Translations under genes and position numbers: made by a program | The notes under the pieces: model-generated | Seen by the model: the letters and a program-made list of their open reading frames with translations, nothing else | What the model was told of the DNA's origin: nothing | The model's database searches: none | Shown here: in pieces, positions 28,164 to 36,880 of the stretch | Layout of the letters: each line of letters starts with the position of its first letter | Position numbering within the stretch: the stretch's first letter is position 1 | Origin: Candidatus Brocadia sinica JPN1 | Lineage (GTDB): Bacteria > Planctomycetota > Brocadiia > Brocadiales > Brocadiaceae | Direction of reading: 5' to 3' | NCBI RefSeq assembly: GCF_000949635.1 | Contig: NZ_BAFN01000001.1 | Span: forward strand, 930,001 to 994,000 | DNA: 64,000 bases

Positions 28164-30140
28164 TTATGAATGATGCCCGGAAACAGGTTTACACTCCCTT
28201 TCCAGTGCCCTTCTTTCGGCCATATCGTAAAGTTTTCTCTCCTTTTTGACATTTATGCCAAGTGCGTCTCTCTTCTTTTCTATGTGATCCATTACCATTT
28301 TGCCTATTTTCTTTAAATCCCGTTCAAAAGCCCACCTTGCACCAACTAACTCTTCCATCTCTTTTGTTAATAACCTTTGCATATCAGGCGCACCTGCAAC
28401 AGGTGAATTCATACCGAAAATGGTATACACACCGGACGCCACAAAATACTGTCCAATAGCAATTGCCTTTTCATGCATCCATTCCAGACATACACCGGCA
28501 ACCGGCAGTTCACTAATATCACTTCCTAAACCACCTTCTTTTACCATCTCAGAAAGGGCTATAAGGATACGGCTATTATCAACACAGGCGCCAGAATGTA
28601 AAACCGGCGGCATACCTACTGCTTCACAGACTTCTCTGAGACCTTCACCACACAAATCCTTTAACTCAGGAATCATTAATCCACCAGATGCGCACTGCCC
28701 GGCTGCACAACCAGTCCCTACAACTAATATATTGTTAGCGATGAGTTCTTTTGCCAAGCTTACGTAAGATTCTTCACCTGCCCCTATTCTAGGGCTTGTA
28801 CAACCTGCAATGCCAACAACTCCGCGAATCCTTCCGTTTATTATGTTATCGTTTAAAGGTCTGTAGCTCGCCCGATACCTGCCGCCCAGCATATATTTAA
28901 TGGTCTCATGACTAAAGCCTGCAACAACATCAGGTTCTGCACCACCTGGTATAAACACTTTTTTGTTATCACGGTTTTTAAAGTTTTCTATGGCCATCAT
29001 GATAATCTTTTTTGCCGCTTCAAGCGCATGTTCATCGGTAAACTCTACATGCTCAGCACCATAGATCTTTGCCTTCGATAAGGTCGTAATAAATTTGGTG
29101 TGAAAGTGTTTTGCCGTTTCAATCAAAGCCTGCATTATGCACTGAATATCAACAACCATTAACTCAACGGCACCCGTCGCTATGGCTGCTTCCTGCATGG
29201 TGGTATGCCCGGCCATAGGAATCCCGTGTCTTACAAGGAGTTCATTCGCCGTGCAACAAAGACCTGCAATTACTACACCCTTTGCCCCAGCAGCACTTGA
29301 GGCTTTTGCTACGTCTGGATCATTGGAGGCCGCGACAATAGCCTCAGCAAGTTGAGGTTCATGCCCGTGGACAACAATATTCACATGATCTTTTTTCAGG
29401 ACACCCAGATTCGATCTCCCCTGAACGGGTTTTGGGGTACCGAATAAAATATCCTGTAATTCTGTTGCTATCATACTGCCACCCCAACCATCCGCCAATG
29501 CTACACGCATAGCCTGTTTTGTAAGGTTACGATAGTCTTGATCTCCACCCATCCCTGTTCGATGTAAACTTTCACAAACTTCGCGATCAATAGCCCTTGG
29601 GGCAATACCCGCCTTTTCCCATACTTTTTGACGCGCCTCTGGCGCCCTCTTAAGAAACAACAAAGTTCCGTAAGGCTTCCCAAACTCCATGAGCGCCATC
29701 TCACCGACTTCCTCGGCAATTTCGTTAATCTTACGGTCTTTCGTCTTTACTCCAAAAAACTCAGCAACTGCCATAAGCTTTTCCACATCTTTGATCCTGT
29801 AACCCGGCGCTTCGCCTCTTGCTGTTGCTACCAACAGGTGAGCGACAGCGCGTCCATGATCAGAGTGACACCCGGTACCAGCGCCACTCATACGAAGGAA
29901 ATGCCGGGCTGCGAAGGTGTTTGCATCAGCACCGCAAACCCCTTTCTTTGGCCCATTACCGAAGGGATCGATGTTGCACGGTCCATAATTACAATGGCGG
30001 CAGCATAATGCAAGGCTACCATATCCACACTGCGGAAGCTGTGCCTGGTATCTATCATAGAGAGTTTCTACTTTGAGTTCTTTCATTCGATCAAGCATAA
30101 CCTGATCAACCGCTTTTTGTTTTTCTTCCATAATAGACAT
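28164..30140 (-). CDS. cooS: Ni-Fe carbon monoxide dehydrogenase, catalytic subunit
   Basis: A 658-aa CODH that interconverts CO and CO2 at the Ni-4Fe-5S C-cluster. The N-terminal D/B-cluster cysteines are visible (QCGYGSLALCCRHCNYGPC near 36-54, GVCGADANTFAARH near 67-80). C-cluster ligand regions include the middle GLCCTANELLVRHG segment, GVVGIAGCTSPRIG, VGTGCAAGQCASGG and the later HSGACVDNSRI. It is directly upstream of porCDAB on the same strand, so CO2 reduction and pyruvate synthesis look co-expressed. No acetyl-CoA synthase subunit is adjacent, so whether it serves as AcsA or as stand-alone CooS is undecided. ATGs at codons 1 and 4 are both plausible starts. Confidence 0.95.
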   Translation of the reverse strand: MSIMEEKQKAVDQVMLDRMKELKVETLYDRYQAQLPQCGYGSLALCCRHCNYGPCNIDPFGNGPKKGVCGADANTFAARHFLRMSGAGTGCHSDHGRAVAHLLVATARGEAPGYRIKDVEKLMAVAEFFGVKTKDRKINEIAEEVGEMALMEFGKPYGTLLFLKRAPEARQKVWEKAGIAPRAIDREVCESLHRTGMGGDQDYRNLTKQAMRVALADGWGGSMIATELQDILFGTPKPVQGRSNLGVLKKDHVNIVVHGHEPQLAEAIVAASNDPDVAKASSAAGAKGVVIAGLCCTANELLVRHGIPMAGHTTMQEAAIATGAVELMVVDIQCIMQALIETAKHFHTKFITTLSKAKIYGAEHVEFTDEHALEAAKKIIMMAIENFKNRDNKKVFIPGGAEPDVVAGFSHETIKYMLGGRYRASYRPLNDNIINGRIRGVVGIAGCTSPRIGAGEESYVSLAKELIANNILVVGTGCAAGQCASGGLMIPELKDLCGEGLREVCEAVGMPPVLHSGACVDNSRILIALSEMVKEGGLGSDISELPVAGVCLEWMHEKAIAIGQYFVASGVYTIFGMNSPVAGAPDMQRLLTKEMEELVGARWAFERDLKKIGKMVMDHIEKKRDALGINVKKERKLYDMAERRALERECKPVSGHHS

Positions 30141-30311
30141 TCTCCGTTATTATAATTTCCGAATACCAGTCCAATAAGTATAATTAAATCGTATGGTCAC
30201 ACTGATTATCCAGCCCTTCGGGTAAGGGCCAAATGAAGTAATCGATTGTGTATATAATATAAGGAGAAAACATTTTAACCAATATTTAAATTTGATTGTG
30301 GCAAAGCTGCT

Positions 30312-30941
30312 CTACCGTATACTTTTCAAAATTACCCGGGCCGGGCTTCCGTCACCGTCTTTTATTTTTAGCGGTAAAGCGATCAGTTCATAGTCTCCCG
30401 CTTTTACATTACTCAAATCAAGCCCTTCAATGATAATGATACCTTTTTTCAAAAATACGTGATGGGTATCTGCATGCTTGTTTTGAAACTTTTCGACAGA
30501 AAGATAATCGATCCCAACAAGTTTGACGTCGTTATCAGCTAAATATTGGGCGGCTTCTTTTGTGATGTAAACGAAATCTTTTTTAAATTCTGAAAATTTC
30601 CAATAGGTAGAGTTAATGGTCTTAAAAATAACTCTTTCGCAATCATTCAATTTTAATGATTTTAGATCCCCCAAATCAATCTTTTCTTTATTTTTTATCT
30701 CGAATACCGTTACGTTTTCTATGAGATAATCTAATGGAATCTGGTCGATCTTGATACCATTTTCTTCAAAATGATAGGAAGCGTCGATGTGCGTGCCGCA
30801 ATGCGAACCTAATGTTAGTTCTGATAGATTGCATGAGCTACCCTGAGAAATCAGGCTTGTTTTTCGAATGGATACGGCAGGATCTGCAGGCCATGTGACA
30901 AGGGTGTCTGATATGGTGAGCGTGATATCATAAAAATTCAT
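30312..30941 (-). CDS. Cyclase / kynurenine-formamidase-like metal hydrolase
   Basis: A 209-aa member of the cyclase family (PF04199), which includes KynB-type arylformamidases and isatin hydrolases. The metal-binding signature GSHCGTHIDASYHF lies near 46-59, and a second conserved His is in KHADTHHVFL near 154-163. No tryptophan-degradation genes are nearby, so the substrate is unknown. It is transcribed toward cooS but separated from it by 171 bp. Confidence 0.8.
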   Translation of the reverse strand: MNFYDITLTISDTLVTWPADPAVSIRKTSLISQGSSCNLSELTLGSHCGTHIDASYHFEENGIKIDQIPLDYLIENVTVFEIKNKEKIDLGDLKSLKLNDCERVIFKTINSTYWKFSEFKKDFVYITKEAAQYLADNDVKLVGIDYLSVEKFQNKHADTHHVFLKKGIIIIEGLDLSNVKAGDYELIALPLKIKDGDGSPARVILKSIR

Positions 30942-31115
30942 TTCAGAAATTCCCCGTGGTCATGAAAGGAACGATATTATATCTTCTCTAGTGAGGCATT
31001 TTGATATTTTCAGGGGGGGCTCAGTAATGGGGAATAATAGGAGCATGATTGTTTTACGTTGAATAAAACGGGGGGCATTGTATTTTACCATGTGGATATT
31101 CATTGAGAGATGGCC

Positions 31116-31952
31116 TCAACGAGAGGTAAGGGTTGCTGCAAATTGTAGCATTTCACTTTTATTAATATCTGAGGTAAGACAATACATAATACCTTCTTCT
31201 TCCCATAATACAGAATTAAATCCACGACGGTTTCCTATATAAAATTCTTTCGTGCCCAATCTGACTCTTTCAAGATTTCTAATTGGAATACTGCTATTGC
31301 GCACAATCTGGAGTGATAATTTATTGCCCCCTTTGTCAAAAAGAACACAGGGACTACTTGTTCCAGAAAATCTGACGGGCGCTCCTCCCATGACACTGAT
31401 TTTTGCTGCATTGAGAACAGGAGAAGAATTGCTAAGGTTGGTATTTATCGTATTCTCAAGATATCTATTGACATTGCCCACAACAGAGGTTTTTTCATTA
31501 AATACTAAATTGTCATTTACTGCCACGACATGATTCTTTACTGCATCATCAACAATGGTAGTTATAGAATCGGTACCATAATAATTTGTATAATAAAAAA
31601 TGCCGCCTGCTACTAAAATAAGAATAGATGCCGCCACAGCATAGGTACGCGAAGAAAATAATTTGCGCATTGTTGCCTTTTGCTTATAAACATCTTCTCT
31701 GCTTGCCTGTTCCGTATTATCAACAGCGCGGGAATTGATGCCTTCTATAATTCTATCACGAAGGTATACAGGCGCCGTTGTATTTATGCAGCATGCTTTT
31801 ACAAGAGTCCGAATACTTTTTTCAAATTCGTACCTTCGATGGCATACCTCACAATGATCAATATGCTTTTTAATTCCAAGATAATGAGATTTATCCAGCT
31901 CCTTATCCATGAACTCATGAAAGTATTTAACGGTTTCGACACAAGACATCAT
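31116..31952 (-). CDS. Membrane anti-sigma factor with zinc-finger-like N-terminus
   Basis: A 278-aa protein. The N-terminus has the ZAS/zf-HC2 pattern (H...C..C in KKHIDHCEVCHRRYEFEKS near 28-46) that grips ECF sigma factors. A single transmembrane helix follows near 97-116 (VAASILILVAGGIFYY), then an extracytoplasmic domain of about 150 residues. It overlaps the sigma gene by 4 bp and is coupled to it. It presumably holds the sigma factor inactive until an envelope signal arrives; the signal is unknown. Confidence 0.85.
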   Translation of the reverse strand: MMSCVETVKYFHEFMDKELDKSHYLGIKKHIDHCEVCHRRYEFEKSIRTLVKACCINTTAPVYLRDRIIEGINSRAVDNTEQASREDVYKQKATMRKLFSSRTYAVAASILILVAGGIFYYTNYYGTDSITTIVDDAVKNHVVAVNDNLVFNEKTSVVGNVNRYLENTINTNLSNSSPVLNAAKISVMGGAPVRFSGTSSPCVLFDKGGNKLSLQIVRNSSIPIRNLERVRLGTKEFYIGNRRGFNSVLWEEEGIMYCLTSDINKSEMLQFAATLTSR

Positions 31953-32539
31953 TTCCCCCTTTTAATAAAACCCCTATCTTTAGCATATTCCCACAGACTT
32001 TTCTGGAGTAACTTTCTCCCCCGATTCAGTCTCGATTTTACAGTTCCTATCGGCACGTTGGTAATTTCCGAAATATCTTTATACGATAACTCTTCCACAT
32101 CTGAAAATAAAATCGCTTCCCGGTATTCAATCGGCAAGCTATCTATCGCTCGCTTTACATCATCATCTAATAAACTACTCAGGTCAGTATACTTACTTTC
32201 CAGGGTATCGATGGCTTCCTCGGATTTGGCTTCCTGATCATAGGCCATATTCGTGTTAACCGACTCAATATCTTCGAGGAAAACTTCACCGGGCATACTC
32301 GCCGATTTCCGATACTTATTGATAAAAGTATTTCGAAGAATTTTAAAAAGCCACGCCTTTATATTTGTCCCTGTTTGAAAGGTATCAAAAAATCGATACG
32401 CTTTTAAATACGTTTCCTGGACAAGATCTTCAGCTTCCTCTTTATTAAACACCAGACGTAAAGCCATGTTATAGAGGGAATCGATATGCGTCAACGCAAT
32501 CTCTTCAAATTCTTTTCTTCTGTTATTCTCTTCCCTCAT
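31949..32539 (-). CDS. ECF-family RNA polymerase sigma factor
   Basis: A 196-aa sigma-70-family factor with region 2 (YNMALRLVFNKEEAEDLVQETYLKAYRFFDTF...IKAWLFKILRNTFINKYRK, about 18-80) and region 4 (LPIEYREAILFSDVEELSYKDISEITNVPIGTVKSRLNRGR, about 134-175). An acidic linker lies between them. It is expressed with its cognate anti-sigma gene downstream. The regulon cannot be inferred from this window. Confidence 0.93.
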   Translation of the reverse strand: MREENNRRKEFEEIALTHIDSLYNMALRLVFNKEEAEDLVQETYLKAYRFFDTFQTGTNIKAWLFKILRNTFINKYRKSASMPGEVFLEDIESVNTNMAYDQEAKSEEAIDTLESKYTDLSSLLDDDVKRAIDSLPIEYREAILFSDVEELSYKDISEITNVPIGTVKSRLNRGRKLLQKSLWEYAKDRGFIKRGK

Positions 32540-33022
32540 CGCTTGATTTCCTTTGTTTTAAACAATAAAATTTTAAATAAGGTTCCTTATTCTTTTTATT
32601 AAAAATATTGTATAAATTTGTATTCGCAACCTCAAGATGGTATAAGATTTGTGAATAATGTGGGTTTCGCGATTATCCGCTAGCTAAAATGAGATAAGCA
32701 ATACTTATGATGAAAAGGCGCAAGGTATGATTTAAGGCTCCACCGCAATGCCGTGTGAGGCTATCTTTTGGACCCGTATTTTACGGTGGTTTACCCTATG
32801 TTAGATTTGTACATTTCTCTTTGAGAATGTACGTTTCCTAGCAAAGACGGGTTCCCAAGATATTTGGTATAGGTCCTTAAAAATAACACCTCAAACACGT
32901 ACATGGCAGAGCCTCAACCAAGTTGCGGTTATCTTAGCAATTAATTCAACTCCGGGCAAGAAAAAAACGTTGTATTAACGGATTTTCTTGACATAAAGCC
33001 TCGGTGCGGATAACATGAAAAC
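32540..33022. other. Intergenic region holding a candidate structured RNA
   Basis: There is no protein gene in this 483-bp stretch between the ECF sigma gene (leftward) and the hypothetical at 33023 (rightward). Its notable content is the long rod-like inverted arrangement at 32731-32881, listed separately. Confidence 0.5.
32731..32881. ncRNA. Candidate rod-shaped structured RNA, possibly 6S-like
   Basis: Nested complementary blocks fold the 151 nt into one long rod. TTTAAGG (32731-32737) pairs with CCTTAAA (32875-32881), TATCTT (32762-32767) with AAGATA (32857-32862), and GGACCCGT (32770-32777) with ACGGGTTCC (32847-32855, one bulge). At the tip, GTACATTTCTC (32809-32819) pairs with GAGAATGTAC (32823-32832). 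Two large internal bubbles separate the helices. A closing stem, open bubble and terminal stem-loop resemble 6S RNA, but no 6S consensus was confirmed. The strand is undecided. Confidence 0.4.
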
Positions 33023-34039
33023 ATGAAACTTGGAGCAAGCTATTTTGGAAACAGGATATTACGTCACGTTCGTGAAGACATGAAAAAGATGATCGACGAC
33101 GGATGTAATTTCGTCGTTCACACCATGAGCGAACACGATATTACATACCATTCGGGAACAATGGTCGAGATCGTAAAGGCAAGCCACGAAGTTGGGCTGG
33201 AAGTCTTCCTCGATCCATGGGGTATAGGACGCGTATTTGGCGGAGAGTCATTTTCTACCTTTGTTAAGACGTATCCCAATTGCAGGCAGCAATTAAATTT
33301 TACCGAGGGTGAAATAAAGGTATACAAGGCGTGTTTAAATTCAAAAATATTCCGGGATACCATGATAACCTGGATTGAACTTGCAGCAAAAACAGGCGCA
33401 GAAGGCGTTTTTTGGGATGAACCGCATTTGTTTTTCGGAGAGTTTACGCCTTTGTTTGGTGGCAAAAAGAGGGATATTTGGGGGTGTACCTGTGAAATTT
33501 GTAAAGATATCTTCAAACAGCAGTACAGCTATGAGATGTCCGTGGATTTTACTGATGATGTAAAGGCATTCCGTCAAACAACCATTGTCACTTTTCTTGA
33601 ATACCTGGCAAATGAGGCGGCAAAAAAAGGATTGAAAAATTCGGTATGTTTGTTTCCGACAACTGATCCGAGATATGGCATTTATGAATGGGAAAGGGTT
33701 GCCATGATTAAAAGTATGGATATCTTTGGAAGCGATCCCTATTGGTATGCCTATCAGCAAGACGTAACCAATTTTGTACACCGTATATCTAATGAGGTAC
33801 TCACACTCTCAAAAAGATATAGTAAAGAGCCTCAGATATGGATACAGGGCTATCGGGTGCCTGCACAGAGAGAAGAGGAGATTGTAACCGCAGTGGATGT
33901 GGCTTATAACTCGGGAATTCGTAACATCGCCACCTGGAGCTTTGAAGGTACAGACTGTATGACGTATGTCCGTTCTGAACGCCCTGACGTTGTTTGGCAG
34001 AATGTTCGCAACGCCTATCTAAAATATAAAGAGAAATAA
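33023..34039 (+). CDS. Hypothetical protein, putative TIM-barrel glycosidase-like
   Basis: A 338-aa cytoplasmic protein. The pattern of strands and the acidic WDEPHLFFGEF segment near 134-144, together with SDPYWY and IQGYRVPAQREEEI, resemble glycosyl-hydrolase-like (beta/alpha)8 barrels. The ligand is unknown. A short CTCEIC pair lies in the middle. No carbohydrate genes flank it; bioB follows 35 bp later on the same strand and may be cotranscribed. The fold is inferred by eye and no family name is assigned. Confidence 0.6.
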   Translation: MKLGASYFGNRILRHVREDMKKMIDDGCNFVVHTMSEHDITYHSGTMVEIVKASHEVGLEVFLDPWGIGRVFGGESFSTFVKTYPNCRQQLNFTEGEIKVYKACLNSKIFRDTMITWIELAAKTGAEGVFWDEPHLFFGEFTPLFGGKKRDIWGCTCEICKDIFKQQYSYEMSVDFTDDVKAFRQTTIVTFLEYLANEAAKKGLKNSVCLFPTTDPRYGIYEWERVAMIKSMDIFGSDPYWYAYQQDVTNFVHRISNEVLTLSKRYSKEPQIWIQGYRVPAQREEEIVTAVDVAYNSGIRNIATWSFEGTDCMTYVRSERPDVVWQNVRNAYLKYKEK

Positions 34040-34074
34040 TAATTCAGTTCATTTGGGCTAAATGATTAGCTGTA

Positions 34075-35049
34075 ATGTATAACAAAATCAAAAAGATTGC
34101 AAACCAGTCCTTGCAGAATGAGCCAATCAGCCGTGACGATGCCCTTTATCTGATTCAAATAGATGGCGATGAAATCTATGATCTGTTTTACTGGGCTAAT
34201 CGGATACGTTTGCGGTATTTTGGCCATTCTGTAAAGACATGCTCCATCGTTAGTGCAAAACAGGGGCGATGTACGGAAGATTGTAGTTTTTGTTCTCAAT
34301 CAGCCCGCTATCATACTGGTATCAAAGAATTCCCGCTTATTGATACAAACAAAATACTTGATGTTGCCAAATATGCCGAGCGAACAGGTTCCGGTTCCGT
34401 TGGTATCGTTACCAGCGGGTATGGGATAAATAACCCTCGTGACCTTGATAAGATTGGTAAGGCAGTAAAAGAAATTGCCAAAAATACACACGTCAGTCCG
34501 CACGGTTCCTTTGGGATATTGACGCGAGAAACAGCAGCATCTTTAGGAAAATGCGGGCTAAAGAGGCTTAACCATAATCTGGAAACATCTGAAAGATTTT
34601 TCCCAAGCGTATGTTCAACGCATACATTTTTTGATCGAGTAAATACCATTCGTTTTGCCAAAGAAGTCGGATTAGAAATATGCAGCGGCGCAATTTTTGG
34701 TATTGGAGAAGGAATAGAGGATCGTATTGATCTCGCGTTCACGCTGAAAAATTTGGATGTCGATGTCATCCCCCTCAATTTTTTACATCCGATATCTGGT
34801 ACACCATTAGAGAAACATATTCTCCTGACCCCAATGGACGCGCTCAAAATCATTTCTGTCTTTCGATTTGTCTTACCCGATAAGGAAATTAAGATTGCCG
34901 GTGGTCGTGAAAGGAACCTGCGAGATTTACAATCATGGATGTTCTACGCAGGCGCCAATAGCACAATGATTGGAAACTACTTAACAACAACGGGGCGAAA
35001 GGTTGAGGACGACTTTCAAATGATTAAAGACCTGGGATTAAAATTTTAA
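34075..35049 (+). CDS. bioB: Biotin synthase
   Basis: A 324-aa radical SAM enzyme that inserts sulfur into dethiobiotin. The radical-SAM cluster motif is at Cys66, Cys70 and Cys73 (CTEDCSFCSQSARY). Other BioB landmarks are HNLETSERFFPSVCSTHTF, SGAIFGIGEG and the C-terminal AGGRERNLRDLQ with GANSTMIGNYLTT. bioF lies 0.6 kb downstream, but a leftward gene intervenes. No bioA or bioD is present in the window. Confidence 0.95.
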   Translation: MYNKIKKIANQSLQNEPISRDDALYLIQIDGDEIYDLFYWANRIRLRYFGHSVKTCSIVSAKQGRCTEDCSFCSQSARYHTGIKEFPLIDTNKILDVAKYAERTGSGSVGIVTSGYGINNPRDLDKIGKAVKEIAKNTHVSPHGSFGILTRETAASLGKCGLKRLNHNLETSERFFPSVCSTHTFFDRVNTIRFAKEVGLEICSGAIFGIGEGIEDRIDLAFTLKNLDVDVIPLNFLHPISGTPLEKHILLTPMDALKIISVFRFVLPDKEIKIAGGRERNLRDLQSWMFYAGANSTMIGNYLTTTGRKVEDDFQMIKDLGLKF

Positions 35050-35081
35050 ATTTATGATTTCAGATTTACGATGTTTTCAAC

Positions 35082-35537
35082 CTAAAGTATCCTTTCTTGA
35101 GCAGGAGGCGCATGGGTGTTTGTTCTAAGAATAATCTCTGTCTTATAACCGTGTAATATCCTGTATGTAAGAAAGTAGGTAAGGGGATTTACGGGATTGA
35201 ATAGCTGATCAAAAAAGAGATGGATAGCGAAACCCAAGGTAGTAAAGGATAAAAGATAATGAAAGTGAGTAACGAAACACAGAGATATCAATATCAATAA
35301 AAGTTCATAGCTGTGGAAATAGAAATAAGTCTTCTTTAGTTCACCCTTGTCCATGGCATCCAAAAATCTTCTGACACTAAAGCGTCTGCACCCGTTTCTA
35401 TAAAAATCCCATATATGATCAACGTCTATCAGCCACCCTACCAGGAAAGACGCAATACTGGGAAATATTGTCTTTGTTGTTAAAAAGGTAACGGCACCGG
35501 TAATAAGAGACACACTAAAATGATTTATTGGCTTCAT
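35082..35537 (-). CDS. Hypothetical integral membrane protein
   Basis: A 151-aa protein from the ATG at 35537 (MKPINHFSVSL), which follows GGAGG. It has about four hydrophobic segments, a DVDHIWDF motif near 39-46, an LLILISLCF helix and a FAIHLFFDQLFNP segment. The paired DxDH and HxxFDQ patterns recall YdjM/DUF457-type membrane proteins sometimes annotated as metal-dependent hydrolases, but the match is loose. It lies between bioB and bioF on the opposite strand. Confidence 0.6.
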   Translation of the reverse strand: MKPINHFSVSLITGAVTFLTTKTIFPSIASFLVGWLIDVDHIWDFYRNGCRRFSVRRFLDAMDKGELKKTYFYFHSYELLLILISLCFVTHFHYLLSFTTLGFAIHLFFDQLFNPVNPLTYFLTYRILHGYKTEIILRTNTHAPPAQERIL

Positions 35538-35637
35538 ATATATTTCCTCCAAAGAGAGAAATAGTGGCTCGTAAAAGGCAACTCGACCGCTGTATTATAG
35601 TAACAATACAGGATAAAAACAAGGAAACGTTTATTCA

Positions 35638-36855
35638 ATGGGAATAGAATTTATTTTAGATGAATTACATACTTTGAAAGACCGCACCTTGTTGCGCGAA
35701 TGCAAAACCATTGAAAGCCCACAGGACCCCTATATTCAAATAAACGGTAAATCGTATCTATCATTCTGTTCAAACAACTACCTCGGACTCGCCAATCATC
35801 TGAAGATAAAACAAGCCGCCATTGCAGCCATTCATCAATACGGATGGGGAACCGGTGCGTCTCGGCTGGTTTCCGGGAATATGACACCCCACCAGGAGCT
35901 TGAAAAGAAAATTGCAGAGTTTAAGGGAACCAGGGACGCACTTCTGTTTCCAACAGGTTATATGGCCAATTTAGGTGCTCTCTGTGCTCTTGTTTCAAAA
36001 GGAGACATTGTCGTTGGTGACAAACTGAATCATGCGAGTATTATTGATGGTTGTCGTCAATCAGGTGCAACGTTCCGTGTCTATCCTCACAATAATGTGA
36101 GCCAGTTAGAATCTTTACTCCAAAGGTCTTCCATGTATCGTAGGAAGTTGGTAGTTACCGACAGTGTCTTTAGTATGGATGGCGATACGGCCCCACTGCC
36201 AGAGATTGTAAGAATTGCCAGGAAATACGATGCCATCATTATGGTAGACGATGCCCACGCCACAGGGGTGTTTGGCAAACAGGGGAAAGGCATGATCGAA
36301 CATTATGGTCTCGAAGGAAAGGTTGATGTTATTATGGGGTCTTTCAGCAAGGCGATTGGCAGTATCGGCGGGTTTATTGCGGGAAGCAAGGACATCATCG
36401 ATTTTTTAAAAAATAAGGCACGGACTTTTATCTATACAACAGCGCTGCCACCGGCAGTATGTGCTGCTTCTCTGGCAGGACTAACACTCATCCAGGAAGA
36501 TGCGTCTCTCTTGGATAAGTTATGGGAAAATATCAGGTATTTGAAGTCTCAGCTATCAAAATTCCGGAATACTATCGCAGTGGAAAGTCCTATTGTTCCT
36601 CTTATTGTTGGGTCTGCGGAAGATGCGGTCAATCTATCCACGAAACTCTATGAAAACGGTATTTTAATCCCTGCAATTCGGCCACCTACGGTATCTCCAG
36701 GTACAAGCCGATTACGTATCTCATTGATGGCTACCCATACCGAAGGCGATATAAACAGGTTGATAGATACATTGAAGGATATTGGATTTTTTACTTATGA
36801 AAATGCAAGAGATTCCAGCGCAGCAAAGCTCCAGTCTGATGAAAAAAAACATTAG
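35638..36855 (+). CDS. bioF: 8-amino-7-oxononanoate synthase / 2-amino-3-ketobutyrate CoA ligase family
   Basis: A 405-aa alpha-oxoamine synthase (PLP fold type I). It has YLSFCSNNYLGLANH near 39-53, GTGASRLVSGNMTPHQELE, DDAHATGVFGKQGKG, and the PLP-lysine motif MGSFSKAIGSIGGF near 230-244. BioF condenses pimeloyl-ACP/CoA with alanine in biotin synthesis, and Kbl acts in threonine breakdown. Proximity to bioB favours BioF. It is followed 25 bp later by alanine racemase, whose substrate/product is related to the alanine BioF uses. Confidence 0.88.
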   Translation: MGIEFILDELHTLKDRTLLRECKTIESPQDPYIQINGKSYLSFCSNNYLGLANHLKIKQAAIAAIHQYGWGTGASRLVSGNMTPHQELEKKIAEFKGTRDALLFPTGYMANLGALCALVSKGDIVVGDKLNHASIIDGCRQSGATFRVYPHNNVSQLESLLQRSSMYRRKLVVTDSVFSMDGDTAPLPEIVRIARKYDAIIMVDDAHATGVFGKQGKGMIEHYGLEGKVDVIMGSFSKAIGSIGGFIAGSKDIIDFLKNKARTFIYTTALPPAVCAASLAGLTLIQEDASLLDKLWENIRYLKSQLSKFRNTIAVESPIVPLIVGSAEDAVNLSTKLYENGILIPAIRPPTVSPGTSRLRISLMATHTEGDINRLIDTLKDIGFFTYENARDSSAAKLQSDEKKH

Positions 36856-36880
36856 CAACCGCAGATTTTAAGAAGAGATT

